DNA of 64,000 nt from Neptunomonas phycophila (lineage in GTDB: Bacteria; Pseudomonadota; Gammaproteobacteria; Pseudomonadales; Balneatricaceae): NCBI RefSeq assembly GCF_001922575.1, contig NZ_MRCI01000001.1, positions 186,001-250,000 on the forward strand. The letters are read 5' to 3'. A program made the position numbers and the translations under genes. The notes below the pieces were generated by a model. It saw only the letters and a list, made by a program, of their open reading frames with translations. It had not been told where the DNA came from and made no database searches. Every line of letters starts with the position of its first letter. Position 1 is the first letter of the stretch. Positions 38,007 through 47,646 of the stretch are shown here, piece by piece.

Positions 38007-40238
38007 TTAATAAAGGTCATATGGGTCAACATCAACGGACCAGCGTACTTTAGAATGGCTTGGGTGCTCATCGCTTACTAAGCATAGATGAGATAAGCAG
38101 TTTTGCAGGTGAATTCGGGACGGGCAGCTTAAGAGCAGTTGGGAGCGAAATACGCCCGCTTTCTTCTCCATAGGTGATGGGAAAGGGCCTTGCCAATCAA
38201 TACCCCCAAATGAGGGCGCTATAGCTTCCCGTAAGGATTGTAAAAAGCTTTCTGCAGTGCCTGGTTTTTGGGATTCAGCGCGTACAATGGCGATAAAGCG
38301 AAAGGGCGCAAGCTGATACTGTTTGCGAAGCGTTAATTCAGCAGCCGCAAACGCTTCGTAGCCTGCAAGGGCTAGATTGGTGAGCAGTGGATGATCTGCG
38401 TGCAGCGTTTGTAAAAATACAGTGCCAGGATGGTCCGCGCGCCCAGCACGCCCAGCTACTTGGGTTATGAGTTGGGCGGTTCGTTCCATGCCTCTAAAGT
38501 CGGTACTAAATAAACCACCGTCTGCATCTAATATAGCGACCAGAGTGACTCTGGGGAAATGGTGCCCCTTTGCTAGCATTTGAGTGCCTACTAATATGCA
38601 TGGCTCCCCGCTGTGAACTTGCTCCATCAGCTTATCAAGTGAGCCTTTTCGTGAAGTACTATCACGATCAATGCGCAATACTGAGGTGTTAGGAAAGAGG
38701 CTTTGGAGTGTTTGTTCGGTGCGCTCTGTACCGGCCCCTTGTGGTTTTATTGCATCGCTACCACATTGGTCGCAACGGGCGGGAATGGGGCGTTGGCTGT
38801 CGCAATGGTGGCAGTGTAAGTGAGCTGGGTTGTAATGCAGGGTCATACGGGCATCGCAGCGGCGACACTCGGCAATCCATCCACAATCATGGCAGCTTAA
38901 ACTGGGCGCAAAACCACGCCGGTTAATGAAGACCAGTACCTGCGTGCCTTGCTCTATATGAGCTTTTATGTGCTCTATTAACACATCACTAAGACCGTTG
39001 TGGAGCCGAGCGCCGCGAATATCTAGTAGCTTAAACTCAGGCGCTTTGGCGTTACCAGCACGTTGGCGCAAGGTAAAGTGACGATAGCGGCCTGATTGGC
39101 AGTTGTGCAGAGTCTCTAACGATGGGGTAGCGCTCCCTAAAATTACCGGGATGTTTTCAGCATGCGCGCGCACTACTGATAAATCTCTGGCTGAATAACG
39201 AAAGCCTTCTTGCTGTTTGAAAGAGCCGTCGTGCTCTTCGTCAATGATAATAATGCCGGGGTTCTGCAAAGGGGTAAATATTGCTGAGCGTGTCCCAATA
39301 ATAATTTTAGCCCGACCATCACGCGCATCTAACCAGGCTTCTAGACGCTGTTTGTCGGTTAAGTTTGAGTGCAAAATACGGATAGGGACATTAAATCGCT
39401 GTTTGAATCGTTGTACTGTTTGGGGTGTTAGTCCTATTTCTGGTACGAGCACAAGGGCTTGTTGTCCAGCATTGAGAACGTTAGTAATGGCTTGTAAATA
39501 GACCTCGGTTTTACCTGAGCCAGTGATGCCGTCCAGCAGAATTGGGCTGAAGTGAGGGGCGTTTTGTAAGTGTTTTACCACGAGTGCTTGTTCAGGATTG
39601 AGTGTTAGAGGCGCTTCCTTGAGAGGGTTGGATACGGGCGGTGTGCTTTCTTGCAGTTGCTCTCTGATCAGGCCTTTATTAAATAATGCTTTCAGTGCTT
39701 GGCTGTCGCCTCCTTCTGCCCGAAACGCTTCACGACTGATACCAGCAGGATGATCCGCAATAATTTGGAAGCTATTACGAAGTTTGCTAGCGTTTTTAGC
39801 GAGTTGTTCAATATTGGCATGAGGCGTGATTTGCCAAACATAATGATGAGCGCTATCAGTCGAGCTTCCTTTGCGGAGTAAAGCGGGGAGGGCGTGTAAA
39901 ACCGCATCGCCAACGGGGTGTTGGTAGTAGTCAGCAGCCCATAGAACAAGCTCCAGCATGTAGCTTGGGAGTAAAGGCTCATCATCAATAAATTCGTTGA
40001 TGGGTTTTAGTTTATTGCGTGGGACGTCAGTTTCAGTGACTTCATCTAATACAACACCTATTAATTCTCGGCGCCCAAAAGGAACTTTTACACGTCTGCC
40101 AATGCCTGAATTTGTAGAATAGGCGTGACTGCTGTCTAAAGTCACACTCTCCGTGCTCGTTTCGGAGCCGCAAGGAGGTAAATAATCAAAGAGCCTTCGT
40201 AAGGGCGAAGGGATTGCAACGCGCAGCAGTTTATTCAT
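38007..40238 (-). CDS. priA: primosomal protein N' (replication restart helicase)
   Basis: 743 residues. The N-terminal DNA-binding domain precedes Walker A GITGSGKTE, then the DEEH box. A zinc-binding region of CxxC pairs follows (CHDCGWIAECRRCDARM, CHHCDSQ, CDQCGSD). The helicase motifs GTQMLAKGHHFP and QVAGRAGR are intact. PriA recognises stalled forks and loads DnaB. It is divergent from rpmE, as in many gammaproteobacteria. Confidence 0.97.
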   Translation of the reverse strand: MNKLLRVAIPSPLRRLFDYLPPCGSETSTESVTLDSSHAYSTNSGIGRRVKVPFGRRELIGVVLDEVTETDVPRNKLKPINEFIDDEPLLPSYMLELVLWAADYYQHPVGDAVLHALPALLRKGSSTDSAHHYVWQITPHANIEQLAKNASKLRNSFQIIADHPAGISREAFRAEGGDSQALKALFNKGLIREQLQESTPPVSNPLKEAPLTLNPEQALVVKHLQNAPHFSPILLDGITGSGKTEVYLQAITNVLNAGQQALVLVPEIGLTPQTVQRFKQRFNVPIRILHSNLTDKQRLEAWLDARDGRAKIIIGTRSAIFTPLQNPGIIIIDEEHDGSFKQQEGFRYSARDLSVVRAHAENIPVILGSATPSLETLHNCQSGRYRHFTLRQRAGNAKAPEFKLLDIRGARLHNGLSDVLIEHIKAHIEQGTQVLVFINRRGFAPSLSCHDCGWIAECRRCDARMTLHYNPAHLHCHHCDSQRPIPARCDQCGSDAIKPQGAGTERTEQTLQSLFPNTSVLRIDRDSTSRKGSLDKLMEQVHSGEPCILVGTQMLAKGHHFPRVTLVAILDADGGLFSTDFRGMERTAQLITQVAGRAGRADHPGTVFLQTLHADHPLLTNLALAGYEAFAAAELTLRKQYQLAPFRFIAIVRAESQKPGTAESFLQSLREAIAPSFGGIDWQGPFPSPMEKKAGVFRSQLLLSCPSRIHLQNCLSHLCLVSDEHPSHSKVRWSVDVDPYDLY

Positions 40239-40305
40239 GTAACGTGATTGCCATTGGTGAGCACAGAGGGCTCAGTGTAAGGTTTTTTAAGTATGAGTTC
40301 ACGGG

Positions 40306-40341
40306 TTGCAGTTGTCGTCGCGCGGCACTATAATGCCGCGC
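40306..40341 (+). promoter_or_regulatory. rpmE promoter with GC-rich inverted repeat over the -10 box
   Basis: TTGCAG (40306-40311), 17 bases, then a consensus TATAAT (40329-40334). An 8-bp inverted repeat GCGCGGCA / TGCCGCGC (40320-40327 and 40334-40341) brackets the -10 box and gives a GC-rich discriminator, typical of stringently controlled ribosomal promoters. Confidence 0.7.
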
Positions 40342-40435
40342 TAATTCCCCATAGTTGATTTTTTGATCAGCTTAATCTTTGTACGGTGCCTGGCAAAAGA
40401 TCAGGTGGCGGTGCAAAAACATACTCGAGGTTAAC

Positions 40436-40657
40436 ATGAGAGCGGACATTCATCCGAATTACGGTAGCATTTCTATTTCTTGTTCATGTGGCAATACTAT
40501 GGACATTAAATCTACAGCAAGCGAAAGCATGCACGTTGACGTATGCAGCCAGTGCCACCCATTCTTTACTGGTAAGCAAAAAGACGCTACTACAGGTGGT
40601 CGTATTGATCGCTTCAACAAGCGTTTCGGTGCTGTTGGTACTAAGAAAGACGCATAA
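40436..40657 (+). CDS. rpmE: 50S ribosomal protein L31 (zinc-binding form)
   Basis: 73 residues from the ATG at 40436, with GAGG five bases upstream. [10 protein letters not shown] and [14 protein letters not shown] are diagnostic. Cys16, Cys18, Cys37 and Cys40 show the zinc-containing paralogue, which is a cellular zinc store that can be replaced by a zinc-free form in starvation. No zinc-free paralogue is in the window. Its terminator begins 22 bases after the stop, inside the next gene. Confidence 0.96.
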   Translation: MRADIHPNYGSISISCSCGNTMDIKSTASESMHVDVCSQCHPFFTGKQKDATTGGRIDRFNKRFGAVGTKKDA

Positions 40658-40661
40658 TTTA

Positions 40662-41435
40662 ATGCGAACTGATTTGATAAAAAAGGCACTCTTTATGAGT
40701 GCCTTTTTTGTGTCTGTAGTCGTACTGCCCGCAAAGGCGAGTGCTTTGGGGTGTGGGCCCGTACTGGCAAATAAGTTGGTTGAGGTCTCTTATGTATACG
40801 ATGGCGATACTGTCAAAATAGCCCAACGGCAAAAAGTAAGGCTGGCAGGTATTAATACGCCTGAATTGGATAGCACTAATCTCGTTATATCAGAGGTTGC
40901 GGCGCAAGCAACCGTTTTTACCCGCCACTGGATTGATCAAAACGCACCTGTATATTTACAAGTGGCTCAAGACGCAAAAGACAATTACGGGCGGACTTTG
41001 GGGTATCTTGTATCAGGCAATGGTGAAGACCTAGGCGAGGCGTTAATCAAGAAAGGGTTAGCTTATGCGGTGACCGTCGCCCCGAATGATGAAAAGCAGC
41101 AATGTTATGCTCGTGCTGAAACGCTCGCGAGAAAGGCCCGCGTGGGAGTTTGGTCAAGTAAGTCGGTTGTGTCGCGTGCCTTAAATATCAAGTCAGCCGG
41201 ATTTCAATTAATCACAGGAAAAATAACACGCGTTTTTCATTTTAAAACGGCTGATGCGGTCGTCATTGATGATTCTATTGTTCTGATGATAAAGCCCAAA
41301 CCTTCGATGCCTTTGCGTATAGGTCGGTCGTTAGAAGTGCGAGGCTGGGTAAATAAGAAACGCTTTCGTTACGACGATTTTACTGCTTTATATGTACTTC
41401 ATTTGAATAATATAGCCAACATCAAAGTCTTATAG
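40662..41435 (+). CDS. secreted thermonuclease-family (SNase-like) nuclease
   Basis: 257 residues from the ATG at 40662. The signal peptide has a basic start (MRTDLIKK) and ends near AKASA-LGC. The SNase core has YDGDT (about 47-51), VRLAGINTPEL (Arg60, Glu68) and YGRTLGYL (Arg111), the metal and catalytic residues. A C-terminal domain of about 85 residues is OB-like and family-variable. It probably degrades nucleic acid outside the cytoplasm. A second in-frame ATG at 40695 lies in the loop of the rpmE terminator but would lose the basic region. The start has no clear ribosome site. Confidence 0.85.
   Translation: MRTDLIKKALFMSAFFVSVVVLPAKASALGCGPVLANKLVEVSYVYDGDTVKIAQRQKVRLAGINTPELDSTNLVISEVAAQATVFTRHWIDQNAPVYLQVAQDAKDNYGRTLGYLVSGNGEDLGEALIKKGLAYAVTVAPNDEKQQCYARAETLARKARVGVWSSKSVVSRALNIKSAGFQLITGKITRVFHFKTADAVVIDDSIVLMIKPKPSMPLRIGRSLEVRGWVNKKRFRYDDFTALYVLHLNNIANIKVL
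40679..40709 (+). terminator. rpmE terminator inside the nuclease gene
   Basis: Six A, stem GGCACTC (40685-40691), loop TTTAT, stem GAGTGCC (40697-40703), then six T. It is a textbook rho-independent terminator that also encodes part of the nuclease signal peptide. Confidence 0.92.
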
Positions 41436-41559
41436 TCGCTCGAAACAGGCATAAATAGTCGCTCTGGCGGGCGATGCAGCATGAGATATAGTTGTTCAAA
41501 TATTCCCTTTTCTATATGATTGTTCGTCCGTCTTTTGTATAAAAATTGGAATAGCGACC

Positions 41560-42828
41560 ATGTCTGAAGATCTAAAAAAAGCGGCGCTGGATTACCATGA
41601 ATTCCCTCGTCCAGGTAAAATTAGTGTTGAGCTGTCAACTCCAGCTGCCACTGCGCGTGATCTTTCTCTTGCCTACAGCCCGGGTGTTGCCGAGCCAGTG
41701 CGTGAAATAGCTAAAGATCCTGATAATGCTTATCGCTACACAGCGAAAGGCAACCTGGTAGCCGTGATCTCAAACGGTTCTGCGATTCTGGGGTTAGGTG
41801 ATCTAGGGCCTTTGGCTTCTAAGCCTGTAATGGAAGGTAAATCACTTCTGTTTAAAAAGTTTGCCGGTATTGATTCAATTGATATCGAAGTGGACGCTGA
41901 AAGCCCGCAGGCTTTCATTGATACGGTTGCACGTATTGCTGAAACATTTGGTGGCATTAACTTGGAAGATATCAAGGCGCCTGAATGCTTCGAAATTGAG
42001 CGTGCTCTGATTGAGCGTTGTAATATCCCTGTTTTCCATGATGACCAGCACGGTACAGCAATTGTTACCGCGGCAGGTATGATTAATGCGCTAGAAGTAG
42101 CTGGCAAAAAGCTTGAAGAAGCGACTATTGTTACGCTAGGTGCTGGTGCAGCGGCAGTTGCTTGTATGAAGCTGTTGCTGAATATGGGTGCTAAAGTTGA
42201 AAATATTTTCATGTTAGACCGTAAGGGTGTTATTCACTCTGGACGTGAAGATCTTTCAACTGAGAAAGCTATCTTTGCAACGGAAACTGATAAGCGTACT
42301 TTGGATGATGCCATTGATGGTGCCGACGTATTTGTTGGTTTGTCTGGGCCGAACTTGTTGTCTGCCGATCAGCTGAAAAAGATGGCGGCTTCTCCGGTCG
42401 TGTTTGCTTGTGCAAACCCTGATCCAGAAATTCATCCAGATCTTGCTCACTCAACGCGAGATGATGTCATTATGGCAACAGGCCGTTCTGACTTCCCTAA
42501 TCAGGTAAATAACGTACTTGGCTTCCCATTCATCTTCCGTGGTGCATTGGATGTGCGTGCTTCAGCGATTAATGAAGAAATGAAAGCTGCAGCTGTTCGT
42601 GCATTAGCTGATTTGGCTAAAGAGCCTGTGCCGCAAGCCGTCTTGGACGCTTACGGACTAGAGTCTCTGTCTTTTGGTCCGCAATACATTATTCCTAAGC
42701 CAACTGATGAGCGTTTGTTTGGTGCGTTGTCTATGGCTGTTGCACAAGCCGCAATCGACACGGGTGTGGCTCGTTTGCCATTACCAGCTCATTATCCGCT
42801 TACAACGGTGGATGCGTTACTAAAATAA
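41560..42828 (+). CDS. maeB: malic enzyme, short form without phosphotransacetylase domain
   Basis: 422 residues. Motifs are LSLAYSPGVAEPV, GLGDLGPLASKPVMEGK, EDIKAPECFEIE, FHDDQHGTAIV and the dinucleotide loop VTLGAGAAAVA. It oxidatively decarboxylates malate to pyruvate, probably with NADP. Many proteobacterial MaeB proteins carry a C-terminal phosphotransacetylase-like domain; here the protein ends after the malic domain, as in pseudomonads. A bidirectional terminator follows. Confidence 0.93.
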   Translation: MSEDLKKAALDYHEFPRPGKISVELSTPAATARDLSLAYSPGVAEPVREIAKDPDNAYRYTAKGNLVAVISNGSAILGLGDLGPLASKPVMEGKSLLFKKFAGIDSIDIEVDAESPQAFIDTVARIAETFGGINLEDIKAPECFEIERALIERCNIPVFHDDQHGTAIVTAAGMINALEVAGKKLEEATIVTLGAGAAAVACMKLLLNMGAKVENIFMLDRKGVIHSGREDLSTEKAIFATETDKRTLDDAIDGADVFVGLSGPNLLSADQLKKMAASPVVFACANPDPEIHPDLAHSTRDDVIMATGRSDFPNQVNNVLGFPFIFRGALDVRASAINEEMKAAAVRALADLAKEPVPQAVLDAYGLESLSFGPQYIIPKPTDERLFGALSMAVAQAAIDTGVARLPLPAHYPLTTVDALLK

Positions 42829-42856
42829 ACCGTATGTTTTTTTAGTAGTAGACAGT

Positions 42857-42882
42857 AAAAAGCCCGGCTAGCCGGGCTTTTT
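42857..42882. terminator. bidirectional terminator between maeB and mrcA
   Basis: A 26-base perfect palindrome, AAAAAGCCCGGC with GCCGGGCTTTTT and a TA centre, between convergent genes. The terminal A and T tracts work in both directions. Confidence 0.93.
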
Positions 42883-42894
42883 GTTATTTTGCGT

Positions 42895-45240
42895 TTAGAA
42901 AATGTCTTCGGTAGATTTTCCACCGCTGTAGCCTGCGCTAGCACCATATCCCGGTGTTTTGTCAGAGCTAAAGTATTCATAAATGGTATTGCCCGAACCC
43001 GCCGATGCTCTCATGCCTGTGGCGGCGTCGATGCGCAGTTGTATGATGCCACCAGGCTTGAGCACGGGCGCTTCAGGGGTGTCTTTAAGGGCATCACGCA
43101 TGAAGTTGATCCATAGCGGTAATGCAGCCGTGCCACCGTATTCACGTTTACCTAGCGTGCTAGGTTGATCGTAGCCCACCCAAGCTGTCGCCACTAATTC
43201 GCGGTTGTAACCTGTAAACCAAGCATCTTTTTGGTCGTTGGTGGTGCCTGTTTTTCCTGCTAGGTCGTTTCGCTTCAGTACACGGGCTGCGGTTGCTGTG
43301 CCGCGTCGAATAACATCCTGCAAAATAGTATAAAGCAGATAGTTAGCACGGCTGTCCATAATTCGTGGTGCTTTGGTGGTTTGCTCGTCGGAACAGTCTG
43401 AACAAACAATCGGGTAATTCGCTTCAAAGACAGTGTTACCGTAACCATCCTCTATTTTTTTAATAAAGTTAGGCGTGACTTTGTAGCCTCCGTTAGCAAA
43501 AGCGGCGTAGCCCGTAATTAGCTCTAATGGTGTGACATCTGCGCTTCCTAGCGACAGAGAAAGGTTATGTGGGAGCTTAGTGGTATCAAACCCGAATCGG
43601 CCTAGGTATTCGATCGCTGTTCCTATGCCAAGTGCGCGAAGTAGTCGAATAGATACTAAATTGCGGGAACGGTAGAGGCCAACACGCAAGCGTGTGGGCC
43701 CAGCAAAGCTGCGTCCTGAGTTTTCGGGTCTCCAAGAATTGTCCATGTTAGTGCTATCTAGGACGATGGGAGCATCATTGATGACGGATGCAGGTGTGTA
43801 GCCGTTTTCGAGCGCAGCAGCATAAATAAAGGGTTTAAAGTTAGATCCTGGCTGGCGATAAGCCTGCGTGGCTCGGTTGAAGTTGTTGTAAGCAAAACTA
43901 AAACCACCTACAAGGGCTTCAATGGCACCTGTTTGCGGTTTCATGGCTACCATGGCACCTTGTACCTTGGGCACTTGGCTTAGCTCCCAGTGGTCTTCTA
44001 CGTATAAAACACGGATAACGTCGCCGAGTGCGACAACGTCTTCAGGCTTTTTGGGGTCATAGCCGTAGGCATTCACACTTTTGAATGGCTTGGCCCACTT
44101 TAGGCCATCCCATTCAATGGTGATCTCTTCGCCGTCTTTCTTGATGGCTTTGGTTGTTTTGTCTTCGATGGCCACCACAATGGCCGGCTCAAGATCCGTG
44201 TACATCAATTCATCTTTTAAAAGCTGGGTGATTTCAGCGTTTGAAAGGTCAGTAATGTTGTGGTTCTTTTCTGGGCCTCGATAACCGTGGCGTTTAACGT
44301 AGCTTAATAAGCCGTCACGAACAGCTCGGTTAGCAAAAATCTGCTTCTGGCTGTCAATGGTAGTATGAACGGTGAACCCATCTGTGTATAAGTCTTCACC
44401 ATACTGCTCGTATAGCTCACCCCTGACCATTTCTGCTATGTAGGGTGCATATAATTCTATTTCTGTCGTATGGTACTTGGCGGTCACAGGAGAGTTGGCG
44501 GCTTCTTCGTATTCGCTTTCAGAAATGAAGGCTAGCTCTTTCATGCGTCCTAAAATCCAGTTGCGTCTTTCTAAAGCTCGGCTAGGGTTAGTAATCGGGT
44601 TGTAGGCAGATGGAGCTTTAGGTAAGCCAGCAATCATGGCTAATTGTGCTAAATTTAGTTCATCAATGTTTTTACCGTAATAAACATTGGCCGCTGATTG
44701 GATACCATAGGAGCGGTGGCCTAAATAGATTTTATTAACATAAAGTTCGAAAATTTCCGGTTTGCTAAGGGAACGTTCAATTTTCAACGCTAATAATATC
44801 TCATTAAATTTCCGCTCGAATGTTCGATCGCGAGAAAGAAAGAAGTTTTTGGCTACTTGCATTGTGATGGTTGATCCACCACTTTGTATGCGGCCGGTAG
44901 AAACAAGCTGGACAGCAGCGCGCGTTAGCCCCTTTATATCGATGCCACTGTGCTCGAAGAATCGGCTATCTTCTGCTGCCTGTAGTGCTTGAACAAAGCG
45001 CTCAGGGATTTGTTCGTAAGTAACGGGGATACGCTTCTTTTCGCCGAATTCGGCGATGAGTTTGCCATCACTTGAAAGTACTTTTAGTGGTGTTTGGAAT
45101 TTTGTATCACGCAGAGTCTCGACATCTGGCAATTGCGGTACAAAATGTTGGTATAGCGCAAAAGCAGCAATACCTCCGATAATGGATCCAAGTACAATGA
45201 AAATGATGGTAATACGGCAAAACCATGTTAGAACGCGCAT
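42895..45240 (-). CDS. mrcA: penicillin-binding protein 1a (bifunctional)
   Basis: 781 residues. A membrane anchor is at about 8-30. The GT51 glycosyltransferase domain has AAEDSRFFEHSGID, GGSTITMQVAKNFFLSRDRT and ERKFNEILLA. An OB-like insert precedes the transpeptidase, with PGSNFKPF (SxxK), SRN and GKTGTTNDQKDAWF (KTG). It polymerises and cross-links peptidoglycan in the periplasm. It is divergent from the pil operon, the standard arrangement in pseudomonads (ponA). Confidence 0.96.
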   Translation of the reverse strand: MRVLTWFCRITIIFIVLGSIIGGIAAFALYQHFVPQLPDVETLRDTKFQTPLKVLSSDGKLIAEFGEKKRIPVTYEQIPERFVQALQAAEDSRFFEHSGIDIKGLTRAAVQLVSTGRIQSGGSTITMQVAKNFFLSRDRTFERKFNEILLALKIERSLSKPEIFELYVNKIYLGHRSYGIQSAANVYYGKNIDELNLAQLAMIAGLPKAPSAYNPITNPSRALERRNWILGRMKELAFISESEYEEAANSPVTAKYHTTEIELYAPYIAEMVRGELYEQYGEDLYTDGFTVHTTIDSQKQIFANRAVRDGLLSYVKRHGYRGPEKNHNITDLSNAEITQLLKDELMYTDLEPAIVVAIEDKTTKAIKKDGEEITIEWDGLKWAKPFKSVNAYGYDPKKPEDVVALGDVIRVLYVEDHWELSQVPKVQGAMVAMKPQTGAIEALVGGFSFAYNNFNRATQAYRQPGSNFKPFIYAAALENGYTPASVINDAPIVLDSTNMDNSWRPENSGRSFAGPTRLRVGLYRSRNLVSIRLLRALGIGTAIEYLGRFGFDTTKLPHNLSLSLGSADVTPLELITGYAAFANGGYKVTPNFIKKIEDGYGNTVFEANYPIVCSDCSDEQTTKAPRIMDSRANYLLYTILQDVIRRGTATAARVLKRNDLAGKTGTTNDQKDAWFTGYNRELVATAWVGYDQPSTLGKREYGGTAALPLWINFMRDALKDTPEAPVLKPGGIIQLRIDAATGMRASAGSGNTIYEYFSSDKTPGYGASAGYSGGKSTEDIF

Positions 45241-45383
45241 AAAGACCTTGGTCGTTGAAAGTTAGAGGGGCATTATATCGACGCTAATATAGCCTCTCCA
45301 CATGAATTAGAGTTTAATTTTGTGCAAATTATAGCTAAAGTCTGCATACAGAGCGTAAATCTATATGATTAAAGGAAAAATCT

Positions 45384-46445
45384 GTGGTCAGTTTGTTTCG
45401 CAAAAAGACAGCTAGCTGGGTTGGAGTCGATATTGGGTCCTCGTCTGTTAAGCTGGTTGCGCTTTCGCGTCATGGCAGCTCAATAGGGTTGGATGCCTAC
45501 GCAATCGTTGCTTTACCACCCTCGGCGGTGGTCGATGGAAATGTGCAAGAAATTAATGCCGTATCGGAAGCTATCGAAAGAGGCGTTAAGATCTGTGGGA
45601 TTCGCCAAGCCAATACGATTTGCGCGGTTCCTTCTTCATCGGTCATCATCAAAAAAATTGAGTTGAGTAATGTTTTCACTGAAATAGAGCTCGAAGAGCA
45701 AGTGAAAGTAGAAGCTGATCAATTCATACCGTACCCGCTTGATGAGGTCGCGTTGGATTTCGAAATAGTGGGCCCTACCGCTAATAATCCGGACTTAAAT
45801 GAGATCCTGCTGGTGGCGTGTCGTCGTGACGATGTCGATCAGCGCGAGGATGCCATTAATGCCGCTGGTTTAAAGTGCGAAATCGTAGATGTTGATACCT
45901 ACGCCATGGAGCGTGTGTTTCCCATATTGATTAACGAAAATCTCAAAGCGGACGATATGGTAGCCATAGTGGATGTAGGTGCTGCCACATTGACTTTGAA
46001 TGTCGTGCGAAACGGTCAAATTATTTACAACCGTGAGCAGTCATTTGGTGGTAATGACTTAACGACCAGTATTCATCATCAATATGGAATGGCTATTGAC
46101 GAGGTCGAACAAGCGCTACGTTTGGGTGAAGTGAGCGATGAAGTCAAAGAAATAATGGTTTACCCATTTCGATTTACGATTGCTCAGCAAGTTTCGCGTG
46201 CACTTCAGTTCTTTTATTCATCGGGTGTCCAGTCCCAGCTAGAGCGGATCTACCTGTGTGGCGGAGCTGCGTCAATTGATGGTATTGGTGACGTGCTAAC
46301 AGAGGAACTATCAATGTCAGTGACCTTGGCTAAGCCGTTTGATGACATGAATATTGGTGCGAAAGTTAATCGCGAACGTTTAATAAAAGATACACCTGCA
46401 TTGGTTAAAGCGTGTGGTTTGGCATTACGATCTTTTGATCAATAG
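45384..46445 (+). CDS. pilM: type IV pilus assembly ATPase-like protein PilM
   Basis: 353 residues from a GTG at 45384, with AAAGGA eight bases upstream. It is an actin-like protein: VGVDIGSSSVKLVAL (phosphate 1 loop), VAIVDVGAATLTLNVV and IYLCGGAASIDGI. PilM binds the PilN N-terminus at the inner face of the membrane. First gene of the pilMNOPQ-aroK-aroB-damX unit, divergent from mrcA across 143 bp. Confidence 0.95.
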   Translation: MVSLFRKKTASWVGVDIGSSSVKLVALSRHGSSIGLDAYAIVALPPSAVVDGNVQEINAVSEAIERGVKICGIRQANTICAVPSSSVIIKKIELSNVFTEIELEEQVKVEADQFIPYPLDEVALDFEIVGPTANNPDLNEILLVACRRDDVDQREDAINAAGLKCEIVDVDTYAMERVFPILINENLKADDMVAIVDVGAATLTLNVVRNGQIIYNREQSFGGNDLTTSIHHQYGMAIDEVEQALRLGEVSDEVKEIMVYPFRFTIAQQVSRALQFFYSSGVQSQLERIYLCGGAASIDGIGDVLTEELSMSVTLAKPFDDMNIGAKVNRERLIKDTPALVKACGLALRSFDQ

Positions 46446-46456
46446 GGGCGTAAATT

Positions 46457-47044
46457 ATGGCAAAGATTAACCTTCGCCCCTGGCGTGAAGAGCGTTCAGC
46501 GGCAAGACAAAAGCAGTTTATTACCAATGTATTGGCCGCTTGTTTGGTTGGCGCGGCCGTCGTTTTTGTAGCCGGTACGTATTACGACATACAAATGGAC
46601 CGTCAGGGACAGCGTAATACTTACCTTCAAGGAAAAATAACTGACTTAGATGCTAAATTAAAAGAAATCGAAGAGCTGAAAGCTCAACGAGAGCGTTTAC
46701 TTGCACGACTTAACGCCATTCAAGAGTTGCAAGGTAACCGCCCTATCATTGTTCGTAATTTTGATGAATTAGTGCGGGTTTTGCCTGATTCTATTAATTA
46801 CACTGCAGTAGAACGAAAAGAGTCCGGTTTTAAAGAAACTGGCCTTAAGGGTGATACGTTGCGCATTGAGGGTATAGTTGCTCAGAACAAGGATGTATCA
46901 GAGCTTATGCGAAATATGGATAACTCAATTTGGTTTGGAGAGCCCGACCTCGCTAAGGTTGGTGATATAAATAGTCAGGCGGGTGTGCGCTCGTTTGATC
47001 TGCGTGTTCTGTTGGCAAAACCTAAAGCTGAGGAGACGCAATAA
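46457..47044 (+). CDS. pilN: type IV pilus inner-membrane protein PilN
   Basis: 195 residues. The N-terminal INLRPWREERSAARQ is the PilM-binding motif. A membrane helix is at about 22-42, followed by a coiled coil and a ferredoxin-like periplasmic domain. It forms the alignment complex with PilO and PilP. Its stop overlaps the pilO start by one base, indicating coupling. Confidence 0.95.
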   Translation: MAKINLRPWREERSAARQKQFITNVLAACLVGAAVVFVAGTYYDIQMDRQGQRNTYLQGKITDLDAKLKEIEELKAQRERLLARLNAIQELQGNRPIIVRNFDELVRVLPDSINYTAVERKESGFKETGLKGDTLRIEGIVAQNKDVSELMRNMDNSIWFGEPDLAKVGDINSQAGVRSFDLRVLLAKPKAEETQ

Positions 47045-47646
47045 TGCAGGCATTTAAAGCGGCTTTTCAGGGCTTTGATCCCAACAACCTAGATGTTAAT
47101 ACAGCGGGTAATTGGCCTATAGGCATAAAGGTAATTGTCTATTTACTGTTTTTTATTCTGGTATTGTTTGCCGGTAATCATTTCTATATCAGTGATAAAG
47201 CTGGTCAGTTGGATCGTGAAGTGGCCAAAGAAACAGATCTTCGACAAGAGTTTCAGCGAAAATCGTTTCAAGTTGCTAACTTGGCTGCGCTTCGTAAACA
47301 AATGGCCGATGTAGAGGAAGAGTTTTCTGAACTCTTGCGACAGTTGCCTACTGAAAAAGAAGTACCAGGCCTTCTTGAAGATATTTCAGATATTGGTCGC
47401 GCAGCTGGTTTAGACATTAAATTAATTGAATTAGCGCCCGAGAAAAAAGAGCAGTTTTATATCGAGCTTCCAATTAACATTGTAGTGCGTGGTACTTATC
47501 ATCAGATGGGGCAGTTTGTTAGTGGTATTGCCGCTATCCGTCGTATCGTAACCTTGCATGACTTTATTATTACACCGGTGCCTGAAGGTGGACTAGAAAT
47601 GAAAATTTTAGCGAAGACATACCGATATGATGATACTGAAAAGTAA
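47044..47646 (+). CDS. pilO: type IV pilus inner-membrane protein PilO
   Basis: 200 residues. A membrane helix is at about 27-45, then a coiled coil, then a ferredoxin-like domain with VPGLLEDISDIGRAAGLDI and IVVRGTYHQMGQFVSGIA. It pairs with PilN in the periplasm. Its 3' end overlaps pilP by 20 bases. Confidence 0.95.
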   Translation: MQAFKAAFQGFDPNNLDVNTAGNWPIGIKVIVYLLFFILVLFAGNHFYISDKAGQLDREVAKETDLRQEFQRKSFQVANLAALRKQMADVEEEFSELLRQLPTEKEVPGLLEDISDIGRAAGLDIKLIELAPEKKEQFYIELPINIVVRGTYHQMGQFVSGIAAIRRIVTLHDFIITPVPEGGLEMKILAKTYRYDDTEK

